From positions 1 through 64,000 of the forward strand of contig JAYMGJ010000136.1 of the NCBI GenBank assembly GCA_037178675.1: 64,000 bases of DNA, written 5' to 3'. The position numbers and the translations under genes are program-made. This DNA comes from Scleroderma bovista (lineage: Eukaryota; Basidiomycota; Agaricomycetes; Boletales; Sclerodermataceae). The notes below the pieces were generated by a model that was not told the origin of the DNA, searched no databases, and was given only the letters and a program-made list of their open reading frames with translations. Below, in pieces: positions 59,735 to 64,000 of this stretch. Numbering within the stretch: position 1 is the stretch's first letter; each line of letters starts with the position of its first letter.

Positions 59735-60118
59735 ACGCCAAGTCCGACGATGATTGTCCTCAATGCAAGGGAGCTCTTATTCTGGGCTGTCACGTCTGAG
59801 AAAGTCGATGAATTCGTCTCGATTCATCGGTTTCATCTCATCACAATCCAGAATTTAAAGAAGCTCGGGTCGCGCCCGCAAGGATGCTGCCAGTCCACAC
59901 TTTCATTCCGTTGCAACCCCACGCAAAGATACTGTGATCGTTCGACGTGCGGATGATCTCTAGTCGAAGATGGAGAAAGGCCTTCTTCCCCTCCCCATAC
60001 AAGTATCGGCACATTCACGTCCAGCAGACCCATCAGAGAATAAGCCCTGTCGTCCACACTCGAGTCGTCGTCCGATTGGCAGCCCATGACATGATTTGGG
60101 CAACACACGGAAGGTTTG
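59735..60118 (-). pseudogene. HET-family relic, middle part
   Basis: Matches HET copy A at about 42340-42720: the region encoding SWAANR, the AYSLMGLLDVN block, GEGKKAF-like sequence and the DRDEFI segment. Frameshifts are visible (for example an added base in the LLDVN-MPML region near 60003) and the copy stops abruptly at both ends. Confidence 0.75.
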
Positions 60119-61309
60119 AACTGACATTTGTAGATACGATTTTGATTCTTCCGCGTCGCCGTCTACGTCTAACGACCTGGTACAGATTCTCTTCGGGTTG
60201 GATGGGTGCCCGGACGATATACACAGGTGAGTCGTATTTTACCTTTGTGCTTGGACGCTGGTCCTGGCTTCTCCAGCTAGCAGCACCTGCATCCTCTCGT
60301 GTCGAGTCGATGTAGCCGCCGCTAGTTGTTCCGTCCACGCTGTCGCTTCCTTCATCTCGTCCGCCATCAACGTCGCCCCTCATTTCGCTCTCGACGTCAC
60401 TCCCATAATTGCCCTCGCCCTCGACTTCTCCAAAGATGATGCTTCGACCTGCTTCGACTCGCAGTCTTTGACACCTCAACTGGCGCATTCCACGGTACGT
60501 ACAGGTCGATTTTATTGACACTGGCTCTTCTCCATTGATCGGTGCACTCGTGCAGTTCAATTTCGGGTTTATCTCGTGAGTATTGCATCCTCTATCCGAT
60601 TCGACGCATTCGAACGTTCTTTGCTTTGTTTTCGGCTGTCTTCACGTCATATGCAACGCGTTGCGCGTCTGTGTTCGCGTTCGAGGCGTTTGTGTGGTTT
60701 CCAAAGCTGTTCGGCTCGTCTGAGTGCTGCTTCGCAGCCTCAGTAGGGGAGTTCAGCGGTATCTTTCTTTGAGTTGTTTTGATGATTTTCGGTACATCTA
60801 CAGCTGTATTCGCGTCATCCCCAACCCTTGGGACTTCTTCGTGCCCACTCGACACGTCTGTGGGGTTTCCAACTTTGTTCGACTGGTCTACCGGCCATCT
60901 ACATCACGACTCCACCACCAATATCAACCATCCCCACAACCAGCACTGATGACGTCGAACTCTGAGATCACCGCCGAGGACCACCATCATCGCCACCATC
61001 ATCGCCACCATCATCGCCACCAATGCCAACGCTAACAGCACTAACGCCAGGACCTCCACCGCCGACAATGACAACAATAACCAATGCTGCAACTGCCACT
61101 GCGACCACAACAAACGATCTCGCACCGCCCACGAGTTATTACCACGACTCTTAGCTTGTCTAGTGGTCGTCACAACAACTCCACTCGCTGTACTACGTGC
61201 TCAAGTCTCGGTAAGGCGATACCTTCAGAGAGATAGTAATGCATTTGACAATGTCAACTTTAGGTTTCGTTGGAGATTGGACTTAGATCCGCCGTCCTGG
61301 ATTAAGGAA
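60119..61309. other. low-complexity stretch without a supportable gene
   Basis: Frames on both strands are short and compositionally biased (Arg- and Ser-rich at 60150-60560, Asn/Ala-rich at 60600-60850). None carries a domain or clean splice pattern. The 12-bp repeat lies here. Confidence 0.45.
60972..61020 (+). repeat. 12-bp tandem repeat (caccatcatcgc)
   Basis: Three to four head-to-tail copies of a 12-bp unit. In one plus-strand frame it would encode His-His-His-Arg repeats, but no gene model supports translation. Confidence 0.7.
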
Positions 61310-64000
61310 TCAACAGTGGTTGCCTGGGGTATGGATCAACTTACGGTCTTCGCAGGACCGGCTAGATCCTGTGTACCTTCAGCCTCTACCACGGAACCTG
61401 TTTTTGAACTTCCTGCAATGCGCTTGTCGGTGATTATCATGATAGGGCAAGGTAAGTGATCTGACGACGTTGCAAGGACAGCTAGCTGGCAGGGATCGTG
61501 ACAATGGAATACGCGCTCAGTCTGCGCATGCCGTGAATCGGACATTCTCCAGCAGCGCTCCGTTCTATCACCTTCCTCGTGCGGTCTCTCTGTGATACCA
61601 CGTACGAGTTAAGAGCACATAGACTCGGAGGTCTGAGTCTGAGGTCCTCTCAGTTTCAGTAGCTGCTCTCCTTCAAGACATGCTCCATCTCTTCGAATTG
61701 CAGATACACAATGCCTTACACCGTCCCCGCCCAGACACTCCCGATCCCATAGTACGTCCACGTGGATGTAGTGCGCATTTGCACGCCACGGGTCTGCACA
61801 TCAACGCAGCCCGATTATCCATAGGCCACTAGTGACTCTTCGCACAGGCCCCATACATGGATACCGCACAGCCAGGCATACACCGTTCTGCGAGGCCAAG
61901 CCTCGACACTCGGAACTAGATGATCAGGTGCCCACCGTCGTCTGCAGGGGGAACCGGTTCTTCGCGTACAACCAACTGCGCTCGCATATTCCCAGCGCAT
62001 TGTGCGCGCACTGGAATTCCGCTGTCCTGGTGGAGTCTTGTAAGTGGGCCGCTGAGCGTGTTTTATTATGCCATCTGACATCACTCTGTCAGGTTATCTG
62101 TGCCTCAGTCGATTCAGTCGTGAGGTGCGTTCGTGGATGTGAATGTGAAGTGGGCGACAAAAAGAGTGCTCGAGTGTTGAGGATAGCATGTGTATCCTCA
62201 GTAGATATGATATACATACAATAATACATAGACGAACAGCCAAATCCGCTACCCATAGACCAACAGACGAAAAAGCGGTGCTTCACAACTCATCCGCACC
62301 ATTAGTTCTCGCTTATAGACCCTGCATTTCGCCTCACCGCTCCCCCTACCACAAAGCCAGTGCCTTCATTTCGGTGCCAAACAAATGGCTTTGCAATGCT
62401 AGACCAACATGTTGTGCTAACGCCAGGCCAGCGAGGGTTAGAGGGACATTGTATGACCCGTGTGACGAGATATCTGTTGGTGAGTCGAGTAGAGAAGGAG
62501 ACCAACAATGATTTGAAGTCGTCGTTACTCGGAAGCGACAGGCCAAGTGGTTTGTATAATTCGGTGAAATCATAAGGGTAGTGGTACGCCCTTATAATGC
62601 CGCCCTCTCTCTGGTGCCCACCTCTTTCAGATATTTTGTGCTGTCGTGGGGTGATTTTCGCCTTCACCGAAAGCGACTGGAGGTCAGTAAAGAGGTTTCC
62701 TTCGCAGCAGAAGTCCTCAGAGTCCATAAAGTGACCATAATCTCCTAGCTGTCCTCGTAAGACTCGAACAGTGAATGAAAAGTATGTGTACTCACCTTTA
62801 TGTCATTGGGCGCGCATGAGAACTTCATGGAGACCCCATCCACGAGTAGCTCACAGCTACGCTGCTTACTCGGACAATGGCGTATCATGAGACCCCGCCA
62901 GTCACGATCGGGATCGTCTGTTCCCTGCCATATAAACAGTGTCCAATGAGATAGTAATGTGCGCACAAAAAGAATCTACTTACATCGACGTCGAAGCCTG
63001 TCCATTCACCCGATGCACTACCGAATCCAGGATCCTGAAATACCTCAAGCTTAACTCCACACATCCTTGAGCTCTTCCACATAACACAAGAAGTTTGCAG
63101 GATCCAGGTTGAACGAGGGAGAGAGGTTTCCATAATGCAAACCCGACAGCTTGCACCTCCAGAATGTGCCTTCTTCATAGACTGTGCATGCTCTGGCACT
63201 CTGGCCAGCATTTGGAGATAAGGGAAGGGCCATAAACTATAAAAGGGGCTATTAGGTTCCTTACAAACAACATGTATCCAGTTCTGGCCAAAGCATTGTC
63301 CAAAGCCCACTGCGAAATGATACTCTTCACTGCAAGAATAGCCTTTGACGCAAAGAGGATTTCTGATGCTCAGAGTGGCGATGTTCCCTATGAGCAATCC
63401 CTCCGATGGGCGCGTAGCCGAGGAGGTGAAGCCCTTCTTGTGGATCGCACTGTCATCGATTTCGAATGTGGAGTTGCAATGCAGGGTGCCTTGATATCTG
63501 AGATAAACTTGACGTAATCGTGGACGCCCCCCTTCATGGCGCATAGAAGTTGGTTGTTCATATCTGTAGTAATTGGATTCCCACAAAGCCAAAATGATGG
63601 CCACTGGTGGACCCGATGGATGAGAGCGGCATGGGAGCAGGGCCTGGAAGAGTGAGTCAGAGTCAACACCGGGACAGAGGAACAGCCAGATTTGGATGCC
63701 GCGATTCGTGACGGGGAATGTGCCAAATCGATCGTCCTCAATCGAAGGAAGCTCTCCTTCTGGGTTGTGGCTTTGGAGAGATTCGATGAATTCGTCTCGA
63801 TCCATCAGTTCCATCTTATCACAATCCCGGAACAAGCTCGGATCATCCGCAAGGATGCTGCCTGTCTGCACTTCTATTCCCCCGCAATCCCATGCAAAGA
63901 TGCTTTGGTCGTTCGACGTGCGGATGATCTCCAGCTGAAGACGGTGAAAAGCCTTCTTCCCCTCCCCATACAACATCGGCATATTCACGTCCAGCAGACC
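61310..64000 (-). repeat. segmental duplication, copy B (runs off the window)
   Basis: Second copy of the 40075-43361 segment in the same orientation, containing the downstream flank and a HET gene. It continues past 64000. Copy B shows its own substitutions and small indels, so it is not an assembly echo of copy A. Confidence 0.85.
62302..64000 (-). CDS. HET-domain family protein, copy B (5' end outside the window)
   Basis: Three exons, >64000-62984, 62924-62796 and 62748-62302, have the same boundaries and phases as copy A. The visible part begins at the LLDVNMPMLYGEGKKAF region, so the HET domain proper lies beyond the edge. SIFAWDCGGIEVQTGSI, WTGFDVD, GTDDPDRDWRGLMIRHCP and DSEDFCCEGNLFTDLQSL match copy A closely. 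The C-terminus differs, ending RRNAGSISEN instead of stopping after GAVR. All three exons are open, so this copy appears functional as far as visible. Confidence 0.82.

Noticed and set aside
60033..60560. 175-codon minus-strand frame carrying SWAANRTTTRV as a fusion protein
   Set aside because: The matching part is the HET relic; the rest is low-complexity sequence with no supporting exon structure, so a true fusion gene is not supported.
60904..61173. Minus-strand hydrophobic frame that looks like membrane segments
   Set aside because: The hydrophobicity comes from the antisense of the caccatcatcgc repeat (Ala/Met/Val), not from a conserved protein.
1..64000. CRISPR arrays, bacterial operons, ribosome binding sites
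   Set aside because: The window is eukaryotic with spliced genes; no direct-repeat/spacer arrays are present.

Overview
The window is nuclear DNA of a filamentous basidiomycete, most likely an Agaricomycete. Genes are split by many short (about 48-60 nt) GT-AG introns and often start head to head 100-200 bp apart. The protein set is fungal: an Ecl1-type zinc protein, Shr3, a basidiomycete Ste50/Ubc2 adaptor with two SH3 domains, HET-domain proteins, DUF7330 and DUF6533-type proteins. There is one intronless cytosolic tRNA-Ile(AAU). All gene models were assembled by hand from splice signals and reading-frame continuity; no search was run.

Layout. 1-8.5 kb: gene-poor, with one clear gene, an Ecl1-like life-span factor (minus). 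8.6-35.7 kb: compact housekeeping block. It holds a SETD6/Rkm-type SET methyltransferase with inflated introns, the Shr3 ER chaperone, a Gfo/Idh/MocA dehydrogenase with three 22-23 nt exons, OHCU decarboxylase (purine degradation), a small J-protein, a proline-iminopeptidase-like hydrolase, the complex I 21 kDa subunit, a Nup153/Nup1-like nucleoporin with two RanBP2 zinc fingers, CDK7/Kin28, Ipi3/WDR18, a class II J-protein with a histidine-rich tail, a large Pro/Ser-rich protein of unknown function, and a full-length Ste50/Ubc2 adaptor. 37.1-38.6 kb: a second Ste50-like gene encoding only RA and two SH3 domains. 38.8-39.4 kb: a decayed Nudix gene, then the tRNA. 40-43.4 kb: a HET-domain gene. 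43.8-50 kb: an Nto1/BRPF chromatin reader divergently paired with a saccharopine-dehydrogenase-like oxidoreductase.

50-64 kb is accessory and decayed. It holds a helicase remnant, a TPR-array gene made of 270-bp repeats with an in-frame stop near its 5' end, a DUF7330 gene and a fragment of a second one, a DUF6533-like membrane protein, two HET relics, and a second long HET copy running off the right edge. That last copy is the partner of the 40-43 kb segment, so HET sequence occurs four times within 24 kb.

Functionally the window mixes core nuclear and gene-expression components (CDK7, Nto1, Ipi3, nucleoporin, SET protein), a mating/MAPK-pathway adaptor with a truncated tandem duplicate, and a fast-changing allorecognition-type locus (HET, TPR). 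The strongest leads are the SAM-less Ste50 paralogue, the HET duplication and decay series, the histidine-rich J-protein, and unusual splicing (micro-exons, GC-AG introns, one in-frame stopless intron).
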